Part shown: one piece after another, positions 56,540-64,000 of the stretch
Position numbering within the stretch: position 1 is the stretch's first letter
Layout: every line of letters begins with the position of its first letter
Assembly: GCA_029783825.1 (NCBI GenBank)
Contig: JAREIK010001332.1
Coordinates: forward strand, 3,334,314 to 3,398,313
DNA length: 64,000 nucleotides
Source: Sapria himalayana
Taxonomy: Eukaryota > Streptophyta > Magnoliopsida > Malpighiales > Rafflesiaceae
Direction: 5' to 3'
Notes under the pieces: model-generated
What the model saw: only the letters and a program-made list of their open reading frames with translations
Told to the model about the DNA's origin: nothing
The model's database searches: none
Made by a program: the position numbers and the translations under genes

Positions 56540-57215
56540 CTAACGTTGTACCCCAAGTTATGATAAAATTTTCAAGATTTAGAGGCTATATAAAAGATAA
56601 TTGGACGTACTCAAGTTATTTTTTCTACAATTACATCAACTAAAGATGAGGAGTGATGCTCTCACTAAAGGAGTACTCTTAACTTTATTCTTTGGTTGTC
56701 ACTGGATCAAGTATGCTACATCCTACTATTGACTTATATGAGTTTTGGAATATGATCTCATGTATGATTAGATATGTTTGCTCTTCATTTGTCTAATATA
56801 GTTCATCATCCTGGATGATTAAGTGTCAGAAATAGTGTTTGGGATCCTGCAATTTGTAGTAGTGACGTGTTCTTTTTTTGGGAGGTCAAAACATGCTTGG
56901 GAGATGTGCTGGTGTTGTATCTTGAATTTTGATAAATCTTTTAAAGGTTCAGAGGTTATACATTAGACTATTTGACCTACTTAGATTGATTCTTTTATGA
57001 TTGCTTCCACTAGAGGCAAGATAAGTATGCTCTCATAGAAAGAGTACTTCATACTTTGTTCTTTGGTTGTCACTGAATCAAGCATGCCTATATCTCACTT
57101 TTGACCTACCTATGTATTTTGGATTGGGATTCTATGTATAATTATATATGATTACTCTTAATTCATCCCAAATGATTAAATAGCTCTGAAAAAAAGTTGG
57201 GATCCTATAATATCA
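56540..57215. repeat. Two diverged direct copies of about 360 bp
   Basis: AGTACTCTTAACTTTATTCTTTGGTTGTCACTGGATCAAG (56,681) is matched by AGTACTTCATACTTTGTTCTTTGGTTGTCACTGAATCAAG (57,043), and the preceding AGGCTATATAAAAGATAATT and AGGTTATACATTAGACTATT likewise, at a constant offset of about 362 bp. The distal part (CATGTATGATTAGATATGTTTGCTCTTCATTTG) also resembles 54,465-54,500, the RT start of pol remnant A. So parts of this region are present three times. Confidence 0.7.
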
Positions 57216-58420
57216 AACAAGGATAAAAAATTATAATGTCTTATTAAAACGAGAATAAGAAGATACTCGAGATAATGGATGTTGAGTATGATACATCACT
57301 GGTTCATTTCTTAATACAAATGGAACGTCTAAGTTGTTACTCTGAGCTAGAATCACTAATACAATAGAAGATTTGTCTGAAATGGACTATAAATATATTT
57401 GTCCAATGTTTACTTTTAGATTATGATGATCAAATCTCACAACCCTTATCTTATTCTCTTTAAGAGACTCATATCTCGTATCTTGTAGAATACTCATACT
57501 AGACTTTTATCTAGATGCATTACTAGTCATACTAATCATATTAGGTGTGGGTATATGAACATGATCAGTTGTTATTCTTTCAAAGGAAATAATGATTATA
57601 TATGAAAATGAGAACCTACTAAAATGTTTAAGGTATATTTTTTTTAGATCAAATCCTTAAAGAATTTATCATTGAAAAATGTAATATCATTACCCATAAT
57701 AACTCTACTAGTTTCCAAATAGTAATGCCTATATCTCTTTTCAGTACTTGAGTACCCAATGAAGGCACATTTAAATTTTATGATACATGAAATCATTTTT
57801 TTACTTGAAAAGAGATTCTTAAAAAAATAAGTGTACTCAAATTTTTTTGGTGGAATATCAAAGAATCTATCTTTAGGATATATGAGCTGGAATGATATAT
57901 GGTTTGAGAGACTAGAAGTCACCACCTAATTGATTGAGAAATTAGTAGTTATAATTTAAAAAAATATATATTTTGGTATACCCTATGAAGTAAGAGTGTC
58001 ATAACTATCTTAATTAGATGTTGATTTTTTCTCTCAGCTATCTCATTTTGTGCATGAGTTATAATTCATGATATCTAATAAATTATCTTATACTCCTCAA
58101 AGAAATGAAAAAAAATGAGAAATATATTTTAATATATTATAATTTTTCAACATTTCATTCTCAATGTAATATCTAAATTGAGTTTATATTTTTTCATAAA
58201 ATTTCATAAACATTGGAAAAAATTAAGATCTTTTATTAAATACTGATAACTATATAAATTGAGTACAATCATTAATAAAAGTAAAAATATCTCAATCTAT
58301 TATATGTGGTTATCCTGTAGGATTTTTAAATATAATTAAAAAGAAAAATATTAGATGAGTCAAAGAAGATAATGCATAATGTAGATATTATATACAATAA
58401 CTTGAGGTATAAGATTTTTG
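57200..58420 (-). pseudogene. Ty1/copia pol remnant B (minus strand): integrase
   Basis: The clearest part is an open frame (57,925-57,644): FFDIPPKKFEYTYFFKNLFSSKKM, then KCAFIGYSSTEKRYRHYYLETSRVIMGNDITFF, which matches the C-terminal end of copia integrase (VFGCTCF...K.IKC.F.GYS..QKGYRCY). Upstream on the same strand, IFTFINDCTQFI (about 58,290-58,255) is the integrase core. The RT is not seen in this copy. It parallels remnant A over about 1.1 kb. Confidence 0.75.
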
Positions 58421-58539
58421 TTTTAATTTGTGGAATGTCCTAGACTAATACATTGTATGTAAAAATATATTTAACTCATATATCAAGATCCATATGTCAC
58501 CTTGTAGAATTGATATTTTAAAAAAATTTAAATTTGATG

Positions 58540-59100
58540 AAACCCTAATAATTCAGGATCTTAGAAAATATGATAGAGTGATATAAGTGACATGTGATAT
58601 ATGAACTATTTAAAATGATTCGTCTTTGCATGTTTCACTTTTTATAATTATAATTAGAAACTAACTAAAAATATATTAGAGTTTCATAATATATTATATC
58701 TTCATAATGATTCTGTTATATATGATTACCTAATAATTATTTTTTAGAAATATGAAATATAAAAAATATATATATAATATTATAATTATTAATATAAAAA
58801 ATAATGTCGTAATAAATTTATTCATAATAACTATCAAATAGGATCTCCTAATTAAGATATTTCATATTAGATATATGTGTATCATCATAAACATAATAAT
58901 ATAAGTTAACTTAGAATTAGTTTTCTACTTATTAGAAATATTAAAAATTTATTAAACTTATTAATATATCTAGTAAATTATATGAACTTTATAGTTCATG
59001 TAAGTCAATAGATTTTAAAAAGTTCATATCTAATGATAAATTCATGGATTAGTTACTAAAATATTATATTTGATTATCTGATTCGTAAAACTTATAAAAT
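58540..59100. repeat. LTR-like repeat, partner of 49,900-50,760
   Basis: Shares the blocks listed for the 50-kb copy in the same order and orientation. It lies just beyond the 5' side of the minus-strand copia remnant B, where a 5' LTR would be expected, but no ends are defined. Confidence 0.5.
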
Positions 59101-59254
59101 CATCATAAATAAATATAATTGGTGTTATAATTAAAATTATTAAAATTTTTGAAATTTGTTTATTATACAATGAAATTTTTAATTATATATAAACTGTACA
59201 AGTATATCTGGTACGATTGTACTAGAAAAAATTTTTTACAATACAATTAATTCG

Positions 59255-59345
59255 TACATGTGTATATATGTATATATATCTATATATTATATGTGATATC
59301 TGTACATATATATATATATATATATATATGTTTATATTCCAATAT
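59255..59345. repeat. TA/TATG microsatellite
   Basis: Alternating TATATG, TATATC and a pure TA run at 59,308-59,327. The open frame across it (rich in Tyr, Ile, Val) is an artefact of the repeat. It lies about 350 bp upstream of ELP1 exon 2. Confidence 0.85.
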
Positions 59346-59694
59346 CATTGTGATATATACAAAATGTATATATATGTATAGTGATGTTCATCATGATATA
59401 CCATATGTATATGGCAATGCAAAACACAACTTACTATTTTTCTTAATAAATATTTTTTTTTATTTTTATAATAATATTAAGGGTATTATTGTAATTATAA
59501 TTGATAGCATACAAAAGCTTAGTTATTTTTATTTTTAAGCGTAATTTTTAAAAAAAGTTGAGTATCTGAATAATAAATAATTTGCTCATGATATACCAAA
59601 AACTAGTTCTCCCAAATATATATACTTCCTCAATATATATTTAATGGTTAAACCTCTTAATGTTTTATTTATAGTGAGTAATGTTTTGTGTTAG

Positions 59695-60018
59695 TTTGGA
59701 AAAAAATGGAGAGATATTGTCTTATGTGCTGGTGTCCATTCAATTGATTTGGATGATGAAGATTTCATTACTTCCTTTGATTATCTGATGGAGAAGGAAG
59801 CACTGTTGATTGGATCATCCAATGGACTTTTATTACTGCATGCCATTGATGATAATACCAGTGAAGTTGTTGGTCAAGTGGAGGGGGGTGTCAAGTGCAT
59901 CTCACCTAGTCCTGATGGAGACTTGATTGCTATTGTTACTAATTTAGGGAAGATACTTGTGATGAATCATGATTGGGATGTATTGTATGAAACTGCACTG
60001 GAGCCTCATGGTGGTGAC
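59695..60018 (+). CDS. ELP1: ELP1 exon 2: first WD40 propeller, continued
   Basis: 108 codons in the phase left by exon 1. The peptide contains HSIDLDDEDFITSFDYLMEK, LLIGSSNGLLLLHAIDD, VVGQVEGGVKCISPSPDGDL and ILVMNHDWDVLYETALEPH, a run I recognise as plant ELP1 (family form: DFITAFDYLMEKEALI-G...GLLLLH.VD....EVVG.VEGGVKCISPSPDGDL...VMTHDWDVLYE). GGVKCISPSPDGDL is a WD40 blade core. The exon follows TTTTGTGTTAG and ends GGTGAC|GTACGT, keeping phase 0; GTAAGA four bases further on is an alternative donor but leads to a stop if joined to 60,093. No internal stop is present. Confidence 0.85.
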
Positions 60019-60092
60019 GTACGTAAGAACCTTTCTCGGGTTTTCTTAATTTTTAAATTCATCTATTTGCTTTTTGAGATATTGGGTTACAG

Positions 60093-60108
60093 GATGGATC
60101 TGAAGATG
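60093..60108 (+). CDS. ELP1: Possible 16-nt ELP1 microexon
   Basis: ATTGGGTTACAG|GATGGATCTGAAGATG|GTAAGAA has good acceptor and donor context. Joined in phase 0 to exon 2 it reads ...EPHGGD-DGSED, an acidic linker fitting the short acidic loop that ELP1 proteins have after the VLYE segment. If the donor at 60,023 were used instead, the frame would stop within four codons. Without transcript evidence this remains a prediction. Confidence 0.4.
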
Positions 60109-60144
60109 GTAAGAAATAATTATCTGACACATTTCTTTTATTGA

Positions 60145-60480
60145 GAATTCTGCTGCACAGAAAATGAAATTATGCCCATTTTAATCCATCCTTGGGTTGA
60201 ATAACAGTAAAACAATTTCCATCTGAAATGGATCCATAAGGAGTAATATTTTCTTTTGTTAAAACATAACCCACAATAAAAAAAAAAAAACACTCATAAA
60301 TCAAAAAGGACATAGAAGTGAATCTAATAAATAAAAAAATGTGGATTGGGGTAGTACACATTTTAGGTGCTATCATCTATAAAGTAAAAAACTAAAAAAT
60401 ACAAGTATAAATCATAATATATTCTCTCAAATCAATACCTAAATATCCATAATACTAAATTTAGAAAAAAAATATAATTT
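60145..60480. other. Intron sequence after ELP1 exon 2/3, no feature
   Basis: AT-rich with a poly-A run at 60,280. The rest of ELP1 (the remaining propeller blades and TPR-like C-terminus, more than a thousand residues) is not found up to 64,000, so the intron after the last exon seen is at least 3.9 kb. Confidence 0.5.
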
Positions 60481-62440
60481 GACTTTTTTAATATTTTTGT
60501 AAATATATATGTTGGTTGATATATGGTAGGAATATAAATTGTATTAATGATCTTATCCTGTATATTTTTTTTAAGAAATAAATAATTTATCTCTATGTGT
60601 TTCATCTATTCATGAAATGCTAAAGTGGAAGTTATATCTCGTTATCTGATTATTATCGTAAAGAATAATAATAGAAGTGAAAGGATACTCGAACTACTCA
60701 AGAAGGTATTTTATCTAAAATAACTCATCAATGATCATTATTACTATCTTGAATTCTACACTTATATTGTATTTCAAAATAACTATTAGTATCTTATTTT
60801 TCCAAGAAAAATATTGTATGCAAGAAAAATGCAAAAACTCGTAGTATATCTCATCTCAATATAATTTGATTTTTAACTCGAATTTGAATACTTAGCTAAT
60901 TGTAGGTGCACATGATCATTAAAAGAGAACCTAAACTTTACATGTTTTATTCATATATCTCAATACGTAAAAAGTAACGACTATGTGAAATTGTTATAAA
61001 AAATTTAGGAAATTATTAATTATACTGATTGCATAAATTATATTTGGTTTGATAATAGTCAGATAATTAAATTTATTTATAATTTTTTAATATATAATAA
61101 GGTCAACTTGAAACATCATAAAAGAACTTAGTAATTGGCTCAAATCAGAGTATTCACTGGAACATAACTCAAAAGGCTAATCTCTGTAAGAGTATTAGTT
61201 GTCTATCTTTTTTATGACATCAAAATACATCTTCTAAAGTAGATGATATTTATCCTAATAAAATATTTGATTCTTTTAAGATCTTTTGATTAGAATTGTG
61301 AATGAATATATTTTTTGAATTGAGTGATTCTTAACTCATTATTTTTCATAATATAAATAATATTTATATTTACAATCAACAAAATTAACATGTCATATGA
61401 GTACCTTCAAAAAATAAGAAAATATTTGTAATACACATGTGTAATCTAAAAGAGGTAATCATCAATGAAAATCTTATAAATCAAATTCTTGATGATTGTT
61501 TTGGATTATATAATATTATTTACAATCTAAAAAATTCAAATGTTAGCTTAATATACATATCATCCTTAAGCTGATTTATTTTTTATTTGATATATTCTTT
61601 ATTTGAGTTGCTTCTAGCGATATAAAAATTCGTACTAAAATTATCTTAGTTATTAGAAAAAAAATATTCTGATAATTCATGTCAAATATTTGTGTATTAT
61701 TTTCTTATCTGGATTAGATTGAGCATCCAATGACAACTAATACTTGACATTTCCATAGATTTTGATTCAAGATACTAGTTCTCGGGTTAATATACATAAT
61801 GAAATATTTTACATCTAATTGATATATTCTTTATCTATGAATTGCTTTTAGCGATATAAGAATTTGTACTAAGATTATCTTAATCATTAGAGAAAAAATA
61901 TTTGAACAATTTATATCAAACTTTAGTGAATTATTTCGTAAATAGTCTTATTTTAAGGTGATCTATCTTCTCATTTGGATTAGATTGAATATTCAACTGC
62001 AACTAATAATAAATATTCTTGTAGATTGAGATTCGAGATACTAGTTTCGAGTCTCATTATAGATGATGACATTTATTTCTATCAAGATGTTCTAATGTCA
62101 TCTTGGATAAGATAGTATTTTAGAAAGAAACTTGAGAATCTTATTATTATCAAAAGAAATAATTAAAAAAGTCAAATAAGAAAAAATACATGAGTACAAC
62201 TAGAGGTGTCAAATGGACCGTGCTTGGCCCATTTGACACTTCTAAGTACAACAATATTTGTGAAATAGGGTGTAGAGACTAGAGTACTTTATTTTTTTTT
62301 AGAGAGTTATCAAAATATCAAGATTAAAATAATAGATTGTAGGATTAAATGAATTCTTGGAAGTTTCCTTTGATAGTTGATCTTTTGGCTTGATACTCTA
62401 GTGAATACTTTAATTGAGTAAGATACTAATTTTTTGCCTG
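60480..62440 (-). pseudogene. Ty1/copia RT-RNase H remnant (minus strand)
   Basis: Same order as 36,280-37,830: the segments AAATAATTTATCTCTATGTGTTT, TTTGGTTTGATAATAGTC and GTAGGTGCACATGATC here correspond to AAATAATTTATTTTTATGTGTTTT, TTTGGTCATAGTCG and GCAAGTGTTTATGATC there. On the minus strand these are the TRPNI / RYVK / RNase H blocks of copia. Around 61,585-61,800 and 61,820-62,045 a stretch of about 230 bp is present twice (CTTYTAGCGATATAARAATT at 61,611 and 61,845). Highly decayed. Confidence 0.55.
62201..62244. mobile_element. Minimal 44-bp hAT-like element with perfect 8-bp target duplication
   Basis: Starts TAGAGGTGTCAAATGG and ends CCATTTGACACTTCTA, so it consists of little more than the two terminal inverted repeats of the TAGAGGTGTCAAA family around a short GACCGTGCTTGGC-like centre. 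It is flanked by AGTACAAC on both sides (62,193-62,200 and 62,245-62,252), exactly eight bases. The insertion lies in the copia remnant. Confidence 0.9.
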
Positions 62441-63635
62441 ATACAATTCCTTTAATTAAATGTATTACACATTGAAAAATTATAAAAAATTTATTATATA
62501 ACTATTATTGAACTAAATATAACTTGAGAAATTAATGTAGGTAGTCATTAATGAGATTGCTAATGATTTGTTCATTGATATGTAATTCTTTATATACTGA
62601 AATATGAGAAAAAAATTTGGGTCCTTAAAATTTTTTTTCAATAATCACTGATATCTATAATAAGTTTGATATTCAGATTCAAATTGAATATTAACTTGCA
62701 TTGATATGAGATAATTATATTTATTAAAAAAAGTTAGAAATAAATTATTATTTTGAGATCCAATGTATATGCAAAGTTTATGGTGATAATGATGATTAAT
62801 TGTGAATTATTTTAAAGTATATATCTTCTTGTGGAAATTAAACATTCTTTTACTTTTTCTATAGTTCTTTACTATAATAGTTAGAATAATACATATAGTC
62901 TTTAACCTATTATTTTATAAGTGGATGAAGTGTATATGGGTTTATTTTTTTTGCAGAAAGAAAATTCATGATGAGACTATTATTTTTACATATTTTGTTA
63001 TCATAAAATAGTAAATAAATATTTTGTTAACATAAGTAAATATTTTTTTCTCAAATTTTATTCTTCTAAATATTTATGCATTAACTTCAGGAAAGATTGT
63101 TATGTTTTATATTTGTACATTTTGTTTTTTTCTTTATGAATGAGAGGACATAATACACTATTTATCTTAATTGATATTTTATTTATTCATCGGATTCGAT
63201 TATGCATCTTTATTGTTATTATTGAGTATTTTTTCTTTTGAATTTGTGAGTTAAGTTTTAATAATAACATATGAAATCATTTCATTACATGTCCAAATCA
63301 TGTAAGATTTATCTTTTTGTATCATGTTTGTGCCTGATGTCTGTATTATTTTTTTGTTGCTTACTTTTAATTTTATATCATTGAGTTTTTCTATTAATTA
63401 ATCTTTATTTGTGAATCTGTGTTATGATCATTTTGTAAATATTGTGTCTTGTGGTGACACTATATTCTGAATCATTAAATATATCCAATTTAATAATTTT
63501 TTTGTGGCATTCTTCTGGCCTGGAGGGTATTTTTCAATCACACAAGATTTTTAATATTAACTTTTATTTCATCTAATTATTGATGTTGATGCCATGATCC
63601 AATTTTTTTGTGGTATTGTGTCAGCTTGGTACTAC
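62441..63635. other. AT-rich intronic DNA without recognised genes
   Basis: Low-complexity T-rich stretches. TTTTTTTGTGG occurs at 63,498 and 63,604, with TTCTGGCCTGG at 63,514 as the only mixed-composition patch. Nothing coding is recognised on either strand. Confidence 0.45.
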
Positions 63636-63639
63636 TTAT

Positions 63640-64000
63640 TTTTTTTGAGGCTCATCCGGGAACGACATGGCTTTTAAAGCAAGTCATGTCGCGCCAACTT
63701 GATTATAGACAAAGGTAGCCCACCATGGCTCACTAGTTTGTGGGTAGGATGGGTCTAGCTAGGTCGGGTTAAAAATTGCCATCTGACTAACTTAGGCTAG
63801 CTTAGGCCAAGCATATGGATTTAGTTAACTATAGGCAGACCTCATAGGGCATGGGCTAGCCTAGCCTACCCTGGCCTATGGCTCTGTGGGCTGGGGTAGG
63901 CATTGGCTTGGCTGTCTAGGTGAGGGTCTAGTCCAGGTTTGGGACTCTGGGTTGGGTTTTGGTTGTTGCCTTTCGCCCTCCCACTTATTGCCCATATATA
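63640..64000. mobile_element. GC-rich MITE-like segment, cut by the window edge
   Basis: From about 63,640 the composition turns GC-rich with GACATGGC, TCATGTCGCG, GGCTAGCTTAGGCC and repeated CTAGCCTAGCC words, as in the MITEs at 4,389 and 52,063. No clear TAGAGGTGTC terminus is seen at the left (GAGGCTCATCCGGG is the nearest), and the right end lies outside. Confidence 0.45.

Larger units (their letters stand above)
34814..59694 (+). other. ELP1: ELP1 intron 1, about 24.9 kb, filled with transposons
   Basis: Donor ATG|GTATCA after codon 48 and acceptor TTTTGTGTTAG|TTTGG before the next conserved block are both phase 0, so joining them keeps frame. The junction reads VYTTM-FGKKWRD. Other acceptors such as TTTATAG at 59,674 are possible but would read into a stop (TAG at 59,692). 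The intron holds at least four copia blocks, one hAT element with transposase relics, four GC-rich MITEs and several microsatellites. The exact donor could shift by a few bases. Confidence 0.75.

Noticed and set aside
59260..59538. 92-codon + strand frame starting before ELP1 exon 2
   Set aside because: Made by a TA/TATG microsatellite; Tyr-Ile repeats only.

Overview
This window looks like nuclear DNA from a flowering plant. It is AT-rich and almost entirely built from old, nested transposable elements, with one host gene surviving among them. The host gene is on the + strand: the 5' part of ELP1 (Elongator subunit 1, the plant ELO2/IKAP orthologue). Exon 1 is at 34,670-34,813 and exon 2 at 59,695-60,018, and a 16-nt microexon is possible at 60,093-60,108. 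Both main exons are open and well conserved, while nearly every other reading frame here is broken. The wording of the ELP1 peptide (for example YETALEPH and FITSFDYLMEKEAL) reminds me of monocot ELP1 proteins, but that is recollection, not a search.

Layout. 1-3,970: an AT-rich repeat block, a TCATGAC-rich degenerate repeat, and a copia reverse-transcriptase fragment. 4,389-4,955: a GC-rich hAT-like MITE. 5,055-10,189: a decayed but nearly full-length Ty3/gypsy chromovirus with both LTRs. 10,275-18,345: an Athila-like Ty3/gypsy element that keeps only gag and protease. Its 3' LTR carries a solo LTR, which itself carries a MITE. 18,346-19,300: a diverged second copy of the repeat at the window start. 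19,860-20,420: a purine-rich tract.

20,660-33,586: a Mutator-like element (MULE) with long terminal inverted repeats. On the minus strand it encodes a MuDR-type transposase and, downstream, a plant mobile domain (PMD) protein. It was later split by a 5.2-kb CACTA-type element (27,142-32,348, target duplication ATT) and by a 777-bp hAT-like element in its right terminal repeat (32,793-33,569). A separate MULE terminal-repeat remnant (34,206-34,455) lies about 0.2 kb upstream of the ELP1 start codon.

34,814-59,694: ELP1 intron 1, about 24.9 kb. It holds a minus-strand copia element (36.3-39.9 kb), a plus-strand copia element (40.2-44.5 kb) cut off in its RT by a hAT element with BED-finger transposase remnants (44.5-47.2 kb), an ATGCAT-rich repeat, several GC-rich MITEs, a copia leader on the + strand at 52.9 kb, and two partly duplicated minus-strand copia pol blocks (53.6-58.4 kb). 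60.4-64.0 kb, after the last ELP1 exon seen, is again copia remnant. It carries a minimal 44-bp hAT-like element with a perfect 8-bp target duplication, and the 3' exons of ELP1 lie beyond the window.

Functionally there is one housekeeping gene (tRNA wobble-uridine modification through Elongator) whose first intron and promoter have been colonised by transposons. None of the transposons appears able to move by its own proteins, because all pol, transposase and PMD frames carry stops or frameshifts. Gene calls rest on protein-motif recognition by eye. Element boundaries with matching target-site duplications are the firmest structural calls.
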